Notes: a model not told the origin generated them from the sequence alone. 53,354 bases of DNA from Brasilonema sp. CT11 (GCF_017982655.1 NZ_JABXYX010000050.1:1-53354), one strand, 5' to 3'. Positions 44,738 through 53,354 are shown, numbered from the stretch's first letter. Translations and numbers: made by a program.

Positions 44738-46090
44738 TTACAATGCTCCCGCCGCTGTTTTATCAAGTACGCCACCACCTAAGTGAGCGGTAATGTTCAT
44801 CGCTTGCAGTACTGGTTTTCCATTTTCTCCTAACGTATAGTCAATAACACTTACTGCACCGTTACCCTGACGAAAATTCCAAAAATGTTCTGATGATAAA
44901 CCCAGAACGTGACACAGCAGAGTTTTATTAGTAGCATCATGAGCAACGACTAATCCGATTTTGAGTTCGTTTGCCAATGCAGTTTGGACAATTGACTCCC
45001 ACGCTGCGACACTACGTTGCCACACTTGTTGCAAGTTTTCTCCTTCTGGCATTTGGACTTGTGCTGGTGTTGTGCGCCAGCGATCCAACTCTCCTGGAAA
45101 TTCCTGCTCTATTTCTTTTTCTAATTTACCTTCCCAAAGTCCGTGACTAATTTCCCTTAAACCATCCTGCAATTCCAAATTAACATCAGTATGGTACTGC
45201 AAAATAATTTCTGCAGTTTCTTTAGGACGCACCATTGTGCTACTGACTGCAAAATCAATTTCTACGTCTTTGAGAAACTGAGCAGCTTTTTGTGCCTGCT
45301 GTTTACCATTGTCGTTGAGTGGGACATCAATTTGTCCCTGAAATCTGGTTTGGCGGTTCCACTCAGTTTCTCCGTGACGCACCAGCAACAATCTTACACC
45401 TTTGTGATTTGGGCGCAAGGAGGGTAGAATATCTCCTAAATGTTGCGTCTGATTCAGAGATTCTAGTTGGACAGCTTCTCCCAATCTTCCAGAAAAATTA
45501 AGTACACTGATGCAACAGTTAGATTGTTGTATGGAATGGTAACGTTCTGGAGGAATTTCCAGTGCCGTGCCCAAAAGAGCACGATTAATGCCATTATGCC
45601 CCACAACAAGTATTGTTTCGTTTGGATGGCGAGCTAAAAGTTCTTGCCAAAACTGCCGCGCCTGTTCGTACAAAGCCACAACAGGAAAATGTTCTGTTGT
45701 TTGCTCACCGTCTTTTACAGACATCCGCAGTAGCTGGGGAGTTTCCTGCCAAATACGGTAGTCTTCGCCCAACTTCTCTTTAACTTCAGCAGAAAGCATT
45801 CCCTGCCATAAAGGCAGATCAATTTCCATCAACAGATCAGAAGTTTGGGGAATAGCAGACTGCTCAGTATGAATTGTCAGCTCACGGTGAATAATATCTA
45901 CTGTATCTTTTGCACGTTGCAAAGGACTGCTATATATTGCGTTAAATAGGAAATTACTGAGGGCTTTGCCTACTTGAGTAGAATCACTACGACCTTTTTC
46001 AGTTAATCTAGAAGCATCCGAGCGTCCTTGTACGCGTTTTTCGGTATTATAAGTACTTTGACCGTGGCGCACGATAATTACACGAGTCAC
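44738..46090 (-). CDS. Tandem histidine-phosphatase (phosphoglycerate-mutase-like) protein
   Basis: 450 aa from GTG 46090, with GGAGGG upstream. Two complete PGAM-type domains: ~1-205 (IIVRHGQSTYNTEKRVQGRSD, second His in VVGHNGINRAL) and ~225-440 (LLVRHGETEWNRQTRFQGQID, second His in VVAHDATNKTL). Each has the RHG phospho-histidine, the Arg after it and the catalytic Glu region. The doubled form is usual in cyanobacteria; substrates of such proteins are sugar or acid phosphates, and this one's cannot be told from sequence. Confidence 0.9.
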   Translation of the reverse strand: MTRVIIVRHGQSTYNTEKRVQGRSDASRLTEKGRSDSTQVGKALSNFLFNAIYSSPLQRAKDTVDIIHRELTIHTEQSAIPQTSDLLMEIDLPLWQGMLSAEVKEKLGEDYRIWQETPQLLRMSVKDGEQTTEHFPVVALYEQARQFWQELLARHPNETILVVGHNGINRALLGTALEIPPERYHSIQQSNCCISVLNFSGRLGEAVQLESLNQTQHLGDILPSLRPNHKGVRLLLVRHGETEWNRQTRFQGQIDVPLNDNGKQQAQKAAQFLKDVEIDFAVSSTMVRPKETAEIILQYHTDVNLELQDGLREISHGLWEGKLEKEIEQEFPGELDRWRTTPAQVQMPEGENLQQVWQRSVAAWESIVQTALANELKIGLVVAHDATNKTLLCHVLGLSSEHFWNFRQGNGAVSVIDYTLGENGKPVLQAMNITAHLGGGVLDKTAAGAL

Positions 46091-46325
46091 GTTTTACCCT
46101 CCTCTATCTAAAGGAATCATTCTACTGTAAAGTGTTAGCAGAATAATTTCTTGACAGAAGTATACTTCATGTGTTTTGTACTCTTGTAATTACCTGAAAA
46201 TAAATAACCCTCCAAGCTTATAGGGATTTTCGCCCAAAAATTGGAGGGGAACTGAGTATTTGGCATTTTTCTGGAGATTTTAGCCAAATATTTCCGTACA
46301 ATAACAAGAAAACTCATTATTTCTA

Positions 46326-46718
46326 CTAATTTCCATCTCTATCTAAGTCAACCTGTACTTTCACCCCATCATTGCTGTAAAACGAGTCATCTCCTTGGGG
46401 AAAAAGCAGATTGTTTGGAGTTGTTAACGGTTCTCTACGACGTAATTCGACTTGATCGCCAAGTTGCAAAACATCACCTGGAGATACTGTTTCTGTATAA
46501 TTTTTTTGTGGGACATTCTTTTGAGAATTGAGTCCTGTAAAAAATCTTGCGAAATCACCTTCGGCTGTTCTATTATTTACGCCAGTTAAAGAATTTCCTT
46601 GAATTGTGTAATTCGCAGTTTTTGAGTTTGATAAGACTGAGGACTGTGCGTAAACTTTGGTTTGTAATCCAGCAGTTACCGCTAGTATAGCCAAGCCAGC
46701 TAATATCTTGAAGTTCAT
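46326..46718 (-). CDS. Small exported hypothetical protein
   Basis: 130 aa with a signal peptide (MNFKILAGLAILAVTAGLQTKVYA) and GGGGA before the ATG. The mature part is polar and Asn/Ser/Thr-rich (NYTIQGNSLTGVNNRTAEGDF), with a charged end (VKVQVDLDRDGN). I recognise no domain. It is probably periplasmic or released. It lies between the histidine-phosphatase gene and a repeat-free AT-rich gap, with no obvious operon partner. Confidence 0.6.
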   Translation of the reverse strand: MNFKILAGLAILAVTAGLQTKVYAQSSVLSNSKTANYTIQGNSLTGVNNRTAEGDFARFFTGLNSQKNVPQKNYTETVSPGDVLQLGDQVELRRREPLTTPNNLLFPQGDDSFYSNDGVKVQVDLDRDGN

Positions 46719-47284
46719 TGTTTTTCCCCAAACTTTAGATTATTTTTCGCATAAGTATGAAAAAGCTTTTTGACTTGCAGTATAGAGTCAGCTTTATACA
46801 AGAAACGTCTTTGAATAAACGCTTCTTGAAGTTTCAAAAATTCTCTAATAGCCAGAAAGCTAAAGCACAACATGTTCTCCAGAGTTTCTCTTTGAAAACG
46901 CATTATGGAACAAGCACAATTTTTTATGATTGTGGAGCTTGATTAAGCTCTACAAGTTGAGTTTACTCTTGTGCCCCTAATTAGCGAGGTATTAGATACT
47001 CACTCTTAATAATTGCTGTTGTCTGTAATTACAAGCAAACAAGTACTTTCTAGGATATTAAAGATTTGTAGATTTTTCCTCTTATTTGAGAGATATGTCT
47101 ATAAGCATAGATGAGATTTGCTAATCTCATTAGCGAACCAACAACGCCAACACTATTGTTTCGTAGATTTGTGGTTGTGGTTTCACGGATACATCCCTGG
47201 GATATTATCATCAAAAAATATGCCAGGAATTCTGATAATCAAGAATGGGGTTATAAAACAGATATATACGAAAAAAAACTAGCA
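46719..47284. other. AT-rich gap upstream of the nuclease gene
   Basis: About 560 bp. Promoters for the small exported protein (-) and the nuclease (+) should be here. A frame open from 47111 joins the nuclease gene but has a basic, poorly conserved-looking N-terminus. A short GAGCTT/AAGCTC hairpin occurs near 46937-46952. No other gene is supported. Confidence 0.4.
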
Positions 47285-47980
47285 ATGTCCTTTGATACCC
47301 AACTGCTACCCCGCATCAATGCCAAATCAATGCGAGAAAATGGTAAACAATATTACGTAGATACTCAGGGAAATCGCTTTCCTAGTGTGACGACAATACT
47401 TAACGCCACCAAACCGCAAGAAGACCGTGATCGGCTGTTAAATTGGAAAGCACGTGTTGGAACAGAAGAAGCTAGCCGAATTACAACAGGAGCCAGTCGT
47501 CGAGGAACGCAAACCCACAAACAAATTGAACGCTATCTACTGAGAGAAAATCCTGCTTGTCCTGAAGCCAGTCGTCCTTATTGGGAAAGTATTAAACCTG
47601 TTTTAGAAGAAATTGATACAGTCAAACTTGTGGAAGGCTCAGTCTTTCACTACAACATGAGTTATTCCGGCAAAGTAGATTGTGTCGCAAGTTACAAAGG
47701 TATTCCCTGCATTTGCGAGTGGAAAACAGCAGATAAACCCAAAGGTTCAATTGAGCGTTTATATGAACATCCTCTGCAATTAACAGCTTACATAGGAGCA
47801 GTTAACCAGTGTTATCAAGAATATGATATTGAAATCAATCACGCCCTGTTGGTTGTAGCAATACCAGACACAGAAGCTGAGGTATTTTGGTTTGAACCAG
47901 AAGTCATGAAAGATTACTGGAAGCAATGGGAACAACGAGTTGCTAAGTATTGGAAACGTAGAAACAGTTGGAGTCGGTAA
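47285..47980 (+). CDS. PD-(D/E)XK-family nuclease (MGME1-like)
   Basis: 231 aa from ATG 47285 (MSFDTQLLPRINAKSMREN); the frame is open to an ATG at 47111, which would add 58 residues of no recognisable kind. Core: FPSVTTILNATKP, GTQTHKQIERYL, then the catalytic block SGKVDCVASYKGIPCICEWKT (Asp...Glu-X-Lys of the PD-(D/E)XK fold), and PLQLTAYIGAVNQ. The family includes single-strand exonucleases such as mitochondrial MGME1. It ends 8 bp from the stop of the convergent FGE gene. Confidence 0.8.
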   Translation: MSFDTQLLPRINAKSMRENGKQYYVDTQGNRFPSVTTILNATKPQEDRDRLLNWKARVGTEEASRITTGASRRGTQTHKQIERYLLRENPACPEASRPYWESIKPVLEEIDTVKLVEGSVFHYNMSYSGKVDCVASYKGIPCICEWKTADKPKGSIERLYEHPLQLTAYIGAVNQCYQEYDIEINHALLVVAIPDTEAEVFWFEPEVMKDYWKQWEQRVAKYWKRRNSWSR

Positions 47981-47988
47981 AGCAGAGT

Positions 47989-48984
47989 TCACACATTAAC
48001 TACGCAACGAAATCCAATATGACAAGTTGAGGTATCTACTGTTTCTGGATGACGTGCGGCTGGTCGATAACGCTGGCAGTAGTTAGGGGCACACAGAAAG
48101 GAACCACCTTTGAGTACCTTTCTAGGTATTTGAGATGGTGTATTTGGATCAAAGCTCTCTTCGCGTGTTCCACCTCTGGGGTTGACTGGAATACAGCAAG
48201 ATTTGGTCTTATTTTCCGGGTGAGAATCTCGATACCAATCAGTTGTCCACTCCCAAACGTTGCCGATCATATCGTACAAACCATAACCATTTGCAGGATA
48301 CGAGCCGACAGATTCTGCTCCAGGAGAGCGCGGCTTTAGGTTTTGCCAAGGAAACTCACCTTCCCAAGTGTTAGCCATGCGCTTACCTTTGGGAGCAAAT
48401 TCATTTCCCCAAGAGTAGACAGCACCCTCCAGCCCACCGCGAGCCGCAAATTCCCACTGTGCTTCTGTTGGTAATAATTTACCAGCCCAAGCTGCGTAAG
48501 CTTCAGCATCTTCATAGGCAATATGTACCACAGGATAATTGTCTCGCCCTTTGATAGAACTTCCAGATCCGGCTGGATGTCGCCAGTTTGCACCCGGCAC
48601 ATAAACCCACCAGCTACAAGTTTGTAAATTCACTGGTTGTTTCGGCTGCTGAAAGACAGCCGAACCAGGTACTAAGAGTTCTGGTATAGCTCCAGGATAA
48701 TCTTCTGGCTTTGGTGGACGCTCTGCGACCGTCACATAGCCAGTTGCTTTCACAAAACGTTGAAACTGCTTGTTAGTAACAGCATAGCGATCCATCCAGA
48801 AGCCATTTACACGGATAAGATGGGTTGGAGCTTCCTCTGGGTAATGGTGGTCAGACCCCATGACAAAAGTGCCACCCGGTATCCAGACCATGTCTTTATC
48901 AGGTGCTTTACCAGGACGCTTGAGTGCGATTTGCCTGTCAGATTTCCCAGATGAAACCTCGTGATGTACTGTACGTTCCTGCAT
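47989..48984 (-). CDS. Formylglycine-generating enzyme (sulfatase-modifying)
   Basis: 331 aa from ATG 48984. FGE-sulfatase fold from ~38 on: MVWIPGGTFVMGSDHHYPEE, DRYAVTNKQFQRFV, LPTEAQWEFAARGG, YDMIGNVWEWTTDW and GGSFLCAPNYCQRYRPAAR. The last carries the two active-site cysteines spaced C-X4-C as in human FGE, plus the downstream RHPETVDTS...GFRCV. It oxidises the Cys of the sulfatase CXPXR motif to formylglycine in the cytoplasm. Its ribosome site overlaps the stop of the sulfatase gene (TAAGGA), 13 bp upstream, so the two are coupled. Confidence 0.92.
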   Translation of the reverse strand: MQERTVHHEVSSGKSDRQIALKRPGKAPDKDMVWIPGGTFVMGSDHHYPEEAPTHLIRVNGFWMDRYAVTNKQFQRFVKATGYVTVAERPPKPEDYPGAIPELLVPGSAVFQQPKQPVNLQTCSWWVYVPGANWRHPAGSGSSIKGRDNYPVVHIAYEDAEAYAAWAGKLLPTEAQWEFAARGGLEGAVYSWGNEFAPKGKRMANTWEGEFPWQNLKPRSPGAESVGSYPANGYGLYDMIGNVWEWTTDWYRDSHPENKTKSCCIPVNPRGGTREESFDPNTPSQIPRKVLKGGSFLCAPNYCQRYRPAARHPETVDTSTCHIGFRCVVNV

Positions 48985-48997
48985 GAATGAGTTTTCC

Positions 48998-50371
48998 TTA
49001 TGCTGGGTAAGGCAGAACTTGTCCGTTCCATTCCTCAAAGCGATCGCGCAACTGCTGGAATACTTTGGGATTGTTATCCTTAAGGTCAGTTTGTTCGCCT
49101 TCGTCACTGGCAAGATCAAACAGATATTCCTTCTCTCCTTGGCGCAAGTACTTCCAATCCCCGCTTCGGACTGCTGCTTGGAGTTGCCCTGAAGGACGCC
49201 CACCAACATTAGATTTATAGCGCCAGAACAGTGTTCGAGGATAAACGGGTTTTTTGCCCAGAAGAACTGGAAGCAAATTCCGACCATCAAGTGGATAGTT
49301 GGGGTCGGGTGAAGTACCTGTTGCTGCCAGAATTGTTGCTGTTAAGTCGAAAGTGATAAGAACTTGGCTGTTCACTTGGTTTGGTTGAATCACTCCAGGC
49401 CAGCGAATAAAAGTAGGGACTCGTATACCACCTTCATACAAACTGCTTTTTCTCCCTTGAAAAAGTCCGATATCAGAGTACCTCTCACCCCCGTTATCAC
49501 TGGCAAAAATGACTATGGTATTATCAGCCTGCCCAGAATCTTTTAAAGCTTGCAAGACTTTACCAACTCCGTCGTCTAGCCTTTTTAGGATCGCCGCGTA
49601 AGTTTCTTTTGACCCTCCGGCGGTGAAATCGTTTGAATTGTAGAAAGTTCGACTCAACTCTTCATCTTCTGGTCCTTCCCAGGGCCAATGAGGCGCATTG
49701 TAATGAAGGCTCAGGTAAAACGGTTGATTGCGTGGTCTTTTGAGGAATTCAACAGCACGTTCAGTATACAAGTCTGTAGCATAACCAGGTTTTTCTACAG
49801 GTACCTCACCTTCATAGAAGTCAAGTTCTTCAGCTACACCTTTGTGGGTAAAGTAGTCGATCCCTCCACTATAGTTTCCAAAGAACTCATCAAAGCCACT
49901 CTTGAGTGGACCGTAATTTGGAAGAAAACCAGCGTGCCATTTACCAACCAATGCTGTCTGATAACCATTGGCTTTCAAAAGGGAAGCGATGGTTGGCTGT
50001 TGAGGCGGTAATCCTACACTGTCACCTTCAACTAGAGGTTCTTGAAGACCAACTGGCAATCGCGCTGGATAACGACCTGTAAAAAAGCCGATCCGTGTTG
50101 GCGTGCAAACAGTTTGCGCTGCATAAGCATTGGTGAAGCGCGTACCTTCGGTTGCCAACTGGTCTAAATTTGGCGTCTGATAGGTTTTTCCATAAATACC
50201 AATGTCGCCCCAGCCCAAGTCATCCGTCAAAATGAACAGTATATTCGGACGCTTTCGTTTGGCAGCGACAGCAGAAAACACACTCGATCCTCCTAATGTC
50301 AAGACTGTGCTGACAAGTGCTGTCCCCACAAACTGACGACGACTAATTGCTGGTAGTTTGCGTTTGTTCAT
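48998..50371 (-). CDS. Tat-exported type I sulfatase
   Basis: 457 aa with AGGAGA before ATG. N-terminus has a twin-arginine signal (SRRQFVGTALVSTVLTLGG). The alkaline-phosphatase-superfamily core includes ILFILTDDLGWGD (metal Asp pair), the formylglycine site VCTPTRIGFFTGR (CXPXR complete), ALVGKWHAG, APHWPW and SDNGGERYSDI (metal Asp-Asn). It removes sulfate from an ester, probably a sulfated polysaccharide or aryl sulfate, in the periplasm. The FGE gene follows. A Tat route fits, since formylglycine formation and folding take place before export. Confidence 0.93.
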   Translation of the reverse strand: MNKRKLPAISRRQFVGTALVSTVLTLGGSSVFSAVAAKRKRPNILFILTDDLGWGDIGIYGKTYQTPNLDQLATEGTRFTNAYAAQTVCTPTRIGFFTGRYPARLPVGLQEPLVEGDSVGLPPQQPTIASLLKANGYQTALVGKWHAGFLPNYGPLKSGFDEFFGNYSGGIDYFTHKGVAEELDFYEGEVPVEKPGYATDLYTERAVEFLKRPRNQPFYLSLHYNAPHWPWEGPEDEELSRTFYNSNDFTAGGSKETYAAILKRLDDGVGKVLQALKDSGQADNTIVIFASDNGGERYSDIGLFQGRKSSLYEGGIRVPTFIRWPGVIQPNQVNSQVLITFDLTATILAATGTSPDPNYPLDGRNLLPVLLGKKPVYPRTLFWRYKSNVGGRPSGQLQAAVRSGDWKYLRQGEKEYLFDLASDEGEQTDLKDNNPKVFQQLRDRFEEWNGQVLPYPA

Positions 50372-50822
50372 TGATTTCTCCTGATCAGTTTTTGATTACC
50401 TACGTTAAGCATGGTGATTCGAGCCTGAGTGATGAAACTTCAGACTTGTTGGACACACATTTGTGACCTATAAGCTACAAATTGATTGGTGCTATGTCCC
50501 TGCTTATATTCCGGCAATAAGATCGATTAACAGTATTTTTACTACAGACATAATTGCACATATAGAATGCGCAAAGCAAGTCTTTTTCTAACAAATTGTG
50601 TAGAAGATCACACAAAAATAAATTAGTAGCCTTCACTTCTATTTTCAAGTTAGGCTGGAGTGGATTCCGTTTTAGGAAAAATTGCCTTTCTAGCCCTTGC
50701 AGCAATTTTTCTCTCAAGGTAGAGATATATCCATTGACAGAAAACAGAAATAATAGGAATATAAGCGCCGGTCAAGTCAATAGTAAGCTGCTTGACCATC
50801 AAAGGTCAGAGGTTAAAGACGA
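50372..50822. other. Intergenic region between sulfatase and EamA genes
   Basis: About 450 bp between divergent genes. It contains a GGTCAAG/CTTGACC inverted repeat near 50771-50798 in the leader of the downstream gene. An 80-codon minus-strand frame here has no ribosome site or recognisable features. I see no gene. Confidence 0.4.
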
Positions 50823-52835
50823 ATGGGGCGATACGAAAGGCGACCAGATAACCCACGAGAAAAAGGCGATCCATATGGGACAGCAGAAAGTGCCTTACGG
50901 GCTGTCACTGAGGAGTTGCAAATTCTCCAACGGAATTTGCTTAGATCCTTACAGGAAGATACCAAGCGGTTGCAAGCAGAAAAAGACCGCTTAACTGAAG
51001 ACATTAGACGGCTGGAAGAGGAAAAAGAACATCTTCAACAGGCGTATCAAATTAATGAGCAGCAAACGTTGATTCGTCAGTTGTCACAAGTATTAGCTAA
51101 TCATATATCAACGCAGCTGCAATCTTCTTTGGAAACTTTAGCTACGCAAGCTATGGAGCGTGTTTCCCAACCAGTGGGAAGTTCTGAATCCACACAAACC
51201 ACAAGTCGCTCCACAAGTGAAGCAAATGAGTATGCGGAAAAACTTTTGGGTTCTTTGGATGACACCCTCACTATTACCTTTAACTCACTGCAGCAGGAGT
51301 TGAAAAACTATCAAAGCGGTCTTTCTCAACAGTTATCCCGAATGATAGTCCAACAAAGGGAAGGCGAAGCAATTTTAATAGAATTAGTGAATTCTCTGCG
51401 TAGAGAACTGGAACAAACACCACAAAATTCACCATCTACAATTGCAGCAGTTCCCTCTGGTGAGATTGAACAAATTCTACAACAGCAACAGCTGACTTCT
51501 GAGGAAGTACCAACAAAGTTGCAAAGAGAAATTCCTCCAGAAACTACAGTTTTACCTAGGAGTTTACCCCAGGAAGAAACCCCTGCTTGGAATTCTCTTT
51601 CCCAAAGTATAGTCTCGCCAAGCGAAATAACTCAGTCTCCTCCCGTGTTAGAAGAACCAACTCCCGTGGCATCTCCAAGACGCAGCGAAACAACTCAGTC
51701 TCCTCCTGTGTTAGAAGAACCAACTTCCGTAGCATCTCCAAGACGCGCCGTTTTAGAGCCAGAAACATCTCCTCCACCAGAACCACAACTCACACCAAGG
51801 CAGAGGGGAATTTCTTCTTTACAAATCACAGGAATTATCCTGCTTGCATTGTCAACAATAGCAACAGCGCTGTACAACGTAGCTATTAAGGTAATTTTCC
51901 TGCCTGGCTCCCAAATTTTAGGTGTGTTTGATGCACAACGCCTGATCTCACCAAATTTGGGTAATTCACTTTTCATTTTGATGCTCAGGATGCTGGTGGT
52001 TCTACCGCTAATGTTGCTTTTGGCTCCCATGCTACATTCACGAGTATGGCAAGATCTGCAATACCTGAGTGACTCAGTTCGAGGAAACTCCAGTAATCCG
52101 AGTACAAAACGAGTGTTGATACTGTCAATTGTCAGTGGATGCTTTTTGTTTCTCTCTCAGGTACTCATCTACCTTGCCATCGGTCAAATTCCGACTGGGA
52201 TGGCGATCGCACTTTTCTTTGTGTATCCAATTATCAACGGACTGGTGTCATGGTTTTTGTTCCGCGATCGTCTAACTTTATTCAGTTCTGGCGCTATAGC
52301 TGTTATTGGCATGGGTGAATTATTGGTTTTAGGAAGTTCTAACAGTAGTGTCATTGGTAATACTCGTATCGGCAGCATTGCAGCAATTGCTTCAGGAGGT
52401 GCTTTTGCTGTGTACCTCCTAGTCTCCCGCATGTGTGCAGCTAAAGTGCATCCAGTCTCTCTTACCTTAATCAACTTTGCTACGATGTTGCTGTTGTCTG
52501 TCTTTGGTTTAATACTGCCTTTACCCGCAAGTTGGAACTTGCAACTAAACCGTGGTTACCTGCTAGAACTTGTTTTATGTGCTTTCCTATTGGGTGTACT
52601 AACGCTCTTCAGCTATTTGTTCAATAATTTTGGAATTCGTAAAATTGGTGCCTCACGCTCAGCAATTATCGGTGCCAGTATCCCTGCTCTAACGGTCATT
52701 TTTGCTGGGTTGATTCTTCAGGAAACTTTGCAACTTGAGCAAGTTTTGGGAGTGCTGCTGGTTAGCTTTGGAGCGGGATCTCTGTGTTTTGAGAAAATCC
52801 GCAGGACTAAGCCTTTTCATCAGTCTTCGCAGTGA
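50823..52835 (+). CDS. EamA/DMT-family transporter fused to an N-terminal coiled-coil region
   Basis: 670 aa. Residues ~20-210 are soluble and helical with a strong coiled coil (LQEDTKRLQAEKDRLTEDIR, RLEEEKEHLQQAY). Then a Pro/Glu/Ser/Thr-rich linker with a 19-20-aa repeat (TQSPPVLEEPTPVASPRR) present twice, and ten TM helices from ~335 forming two EamA domains (LFILMLRMLVVLPLMLLLAP; LAIGQIPTGMAIALFFVYPI; FGIRKIGASRSAIIGASIPA). EamA proteins export or import small metabolites; the substrate is unknown. The cytoplasmic coiled coil is unusual for the superfamily and suggests oligomerisation or a tether. A strong hairpin follows. Confidence 0.85.
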   Translation: MGRYERRPDNPREKGDPYGTAESALRAVTEELQILQRNLLRSLQEDTKRLQAEKDRLTEDIRRLEEEKEHLQQAYQINEQQTLIRQLSQVLANHISTQLQSSLETLATQAMERVSQPVGSSESTQTTSRSTSEANEYAEKLLGSLDDTLTITFNSLQQELKNYQSGLSQQLSRMIVQQREGEAILIELVNSLRRELEQTPQNSPSTIAAVPSGEIEQILQQQQLTSEEVPTKLQREIPPETTVLPRSLPQEETPAWNSLSQSIVSPSEITQSPPVLEEPTPVASPRRSETTQSPPVLEEPTSVASPRRAVLEPETSPPPEPQLTPRQRGISSLQITGIILLALSTIATALYNVAIKVIFLPGSQILGVFDAQRLISPNLGNSLFILMLRMLVVLPLMLLLAPMLHSRVWQDLQYLSDSVRGNSSNPSTKRVLILSIVSGCFLFLSQVLIYLAIGQIPTGMAIALFFVYPIINGLVSWFLFRDRLTLFSSGAIAVIGMGELLVLGSSNSSVIGNTRIGSIAAIASGGAFAVYLLVSRMCAAKVHPVSLTLINFATMLLLSVFGLILPLPASWNLQLNRGYLLELVLCAFLLGVLTLFSYLFNNFGIRKIGASRSAIIGASIPALTVIFAGLILQETLQLEQVLGVLLVSFGAGSLCFEKIRRTKPFHQSSQ

Positions 52836-52847
52836 ATGAGTCCCCGT

Positions 52848-52882
52848 CCCAATACGGTTTGGTCTAACCGAACTGTATTGGG
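52848..52882 (+). terminator. 16-bp hairpin after the EamA gene
   Basis: CCCAATACGGTTTGGT / ACCGAACTGTATTGGG around a 3-nt loop, with one mismatch and one G-U pair, 12 nt after the stop codon. A T-run is not evident, but the stem is very stable. Confidence 0.7.
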
Positions 52883-53103
52883 CAGGTGGATAGTGTACCT
52901 CACAATTGTTGAAAAGCGCTCTAAAAAGGAGTCAGAATGGGCTTTGCCCTTGCACTCTACAGCAATTCCTGATTCAGAATATCTCTACGGATAAATCCGG
53001 GGGCTTTAGACCATTATTCATTCACCCTAGTACTTCACTAGAAAAACTTTAATGGGTGAATCAATTTTCACTCGCTAGTCTTGTTTCCCTCTTGCTTTGC
53101 GAC

Positions 53104-53147
53104 GGACACTCTCCAAGGGCGGGGGGAACCGCCGCACGGAGGTGTCC
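53104..53147. repeat. REP-like GC-rich palindrome
   Basis: Outer arms GGACACTCTCC/GGAGGTGTCC and inner arms GGCGG/CCGCC around GGGGAA. Same family as 30417-30457. A related motif continues to about 53185 (GTCCAGAGGACACGC). Confidence 0.65.
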
Positions 53148-53199
53148 TCCTCTTTGCGCGTATGTCCAGAGGACACGCTACGCAAACGCGGTTTTTTAT

Positions 53200-53263
53200 T
53201 TCACCCCGCAAAGTTGCTGTGGCGGACTACTAGTAGTCTATCAAGTCAACTTTGCAGGGTGAA
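53200..53263. repeat. 64-bp nested palindrome
   Basis: Outer arms TTCACCCCGCAAAGTTG and CAACTTTGCAGGGTGAA (one mismatch) enclose a perfect 14-bp palindrome GACTACTAGTAGTC at 53225-53238. It could be paired IS ends or a strong terminator beside the transposase-like tail. Confidence 0.7.
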
Positions 53264-53354
53264 GCAGTCGGGTATAACCGCTCCATTTTTTTCCGTGCAT
53301 CAGTAGTTTTAAAGCGCCAATTTACACTCGCATAAGCAGTATTCCGTTGTTGTT
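53230..53354 (-). CDS. C-terminal tail of a putative IS630-type transposase (partial)
   Basis: The minus-strand frame is open from the window edge to a TAG at 53232-53230, 40 residues. It includes RNTAYASVNWRFKTTDARKK and LYPTA, which resemble the C-terminal end of IS630-family transposases as I remember them. The last residues (SPCKVDLIDY) run into the nested palindrome, so the normal end may have been changed. The gene lies mostly outside the window; the assignment is tentative. Confidence 0.4.
   Translation of the reverse strand, partial: QQRNTAYASVNWRFKTTDARKKMERLYPTASPCKVDLIDY

Noticed and set aside
46757-46942. 61-codon plus-strand frame in the gap before the nuclease
   Set aside because: Overlaps a similarly long minus-strand frame, has no ribosome site and no recognisable features.
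47111-47284. 58-residue N-terminal extension of the nuclease
   Set aside because: The nuclease family core begins at the internal ATG (47285), and the extension shows no domain or signal peptide.
50475-50717. 80-codon minus-strand frame upstream of the sulfatase
   Set aside because: No ribosome site, no recognisable features, Cys/Asn-rich composition typical of AT-rich spacer.
53056-53306. Two overlapping plus-strand frames rich in Arg and Gly
   Set aside because: They cover the REP-like palindrome and its flank; the product is repeat-derived.

Overview
The window looks like a chromosomal piece of a filamentous (Nostocales-type) cyanobacterium. Reasons: GCGATCGC-type HIP1 sites scattered through genes, a DUF2808 protein pair, an SLH-type cyanobacterial outer-membrane porin, a cyanobacteriochrome-like GAF kinase beside an Rcp1-like regulator, C39-peptidase ABC transporters carrying a cyclic-nucleotide-binding domain, and dispersed heptamer (TTCCCTG) and REP-like palindromic repeats. 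No rRNA, tRNA or CRISPR array was seen. The identity is inferred from gene families only.

Layout. 1-1509 (+): tail of a PLP aminotransferase and a PlsC-like acyltransferase. 1597-16682 (all -): an envelope/metal-efflux island made of a multi-domain porin, two DUF2808 exported proteins, a decayed copy of an efflux adaptor, a complete heavy-metal RND tripartite pump (CzcA-, CzcC-, CzcB-like), an OmpR-type response regulator with its histidine kinase, and a second OmpR-type regulator (RppA-like). Three copies of a 43-bp element made of GACTAG half-sites lie in its intergenic regions. 16750-22883 (+): hisG, then a light/redox-type signalling block (GAF-PAS-PAS-GAF kinase with a DPCF...CH cyanobacteriochrome signature, an Rcp1-like receiver, and a hybrid kinase). 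22900-25072: sfsA and a TPR protein.

25195-33848 (all -) is a self-contained RiPP-type cluster. In transcription order it holds an IS630-derived HTH protein, a C39-peptidase ABC exporter with an N-terminal cNMP-binding domain, an HlyD-type adaptor, a parvulin-like PPIase, a 75-aa double-glycine precursor peptide, and an E1-like ThiF adenylyltransferase with an N-terminal leader-recognition-like domain. No YcaO, lanthionine synthetase or radical-SAM enzyme is present, so the chemistry would rest on the ThiF enzyme alone. This is my best candidate for an undescribed system.

34361-53354: type II NADH dehydrogenase, a small membrane ORF, a large NB-ARC STAND ATPase with about ten near-identical 31-33-aa repeats, mutS, a peptidoglycan-binding-domain protein, a dihydroorotase-like protein lacking part of its metal site, a tandem histidine-phosphatase protein, a small exported hypothetical, a PD-(D/E)XK nuclease, a Tat-exported sulfatase with its formylglycine-generating enzyme, and an EamA transporter fused to a coiled coil. 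At the right edge are repeats and what may be the C-terminal tail of an IS630-type transposase. Several genes (mutS, dihydroorotase, CzcA-like pump, CzcC-like channel, porin) carry in-frame insertions or internal duplications, which suggests that small repeats invading genes is a recurring theme in this genome.
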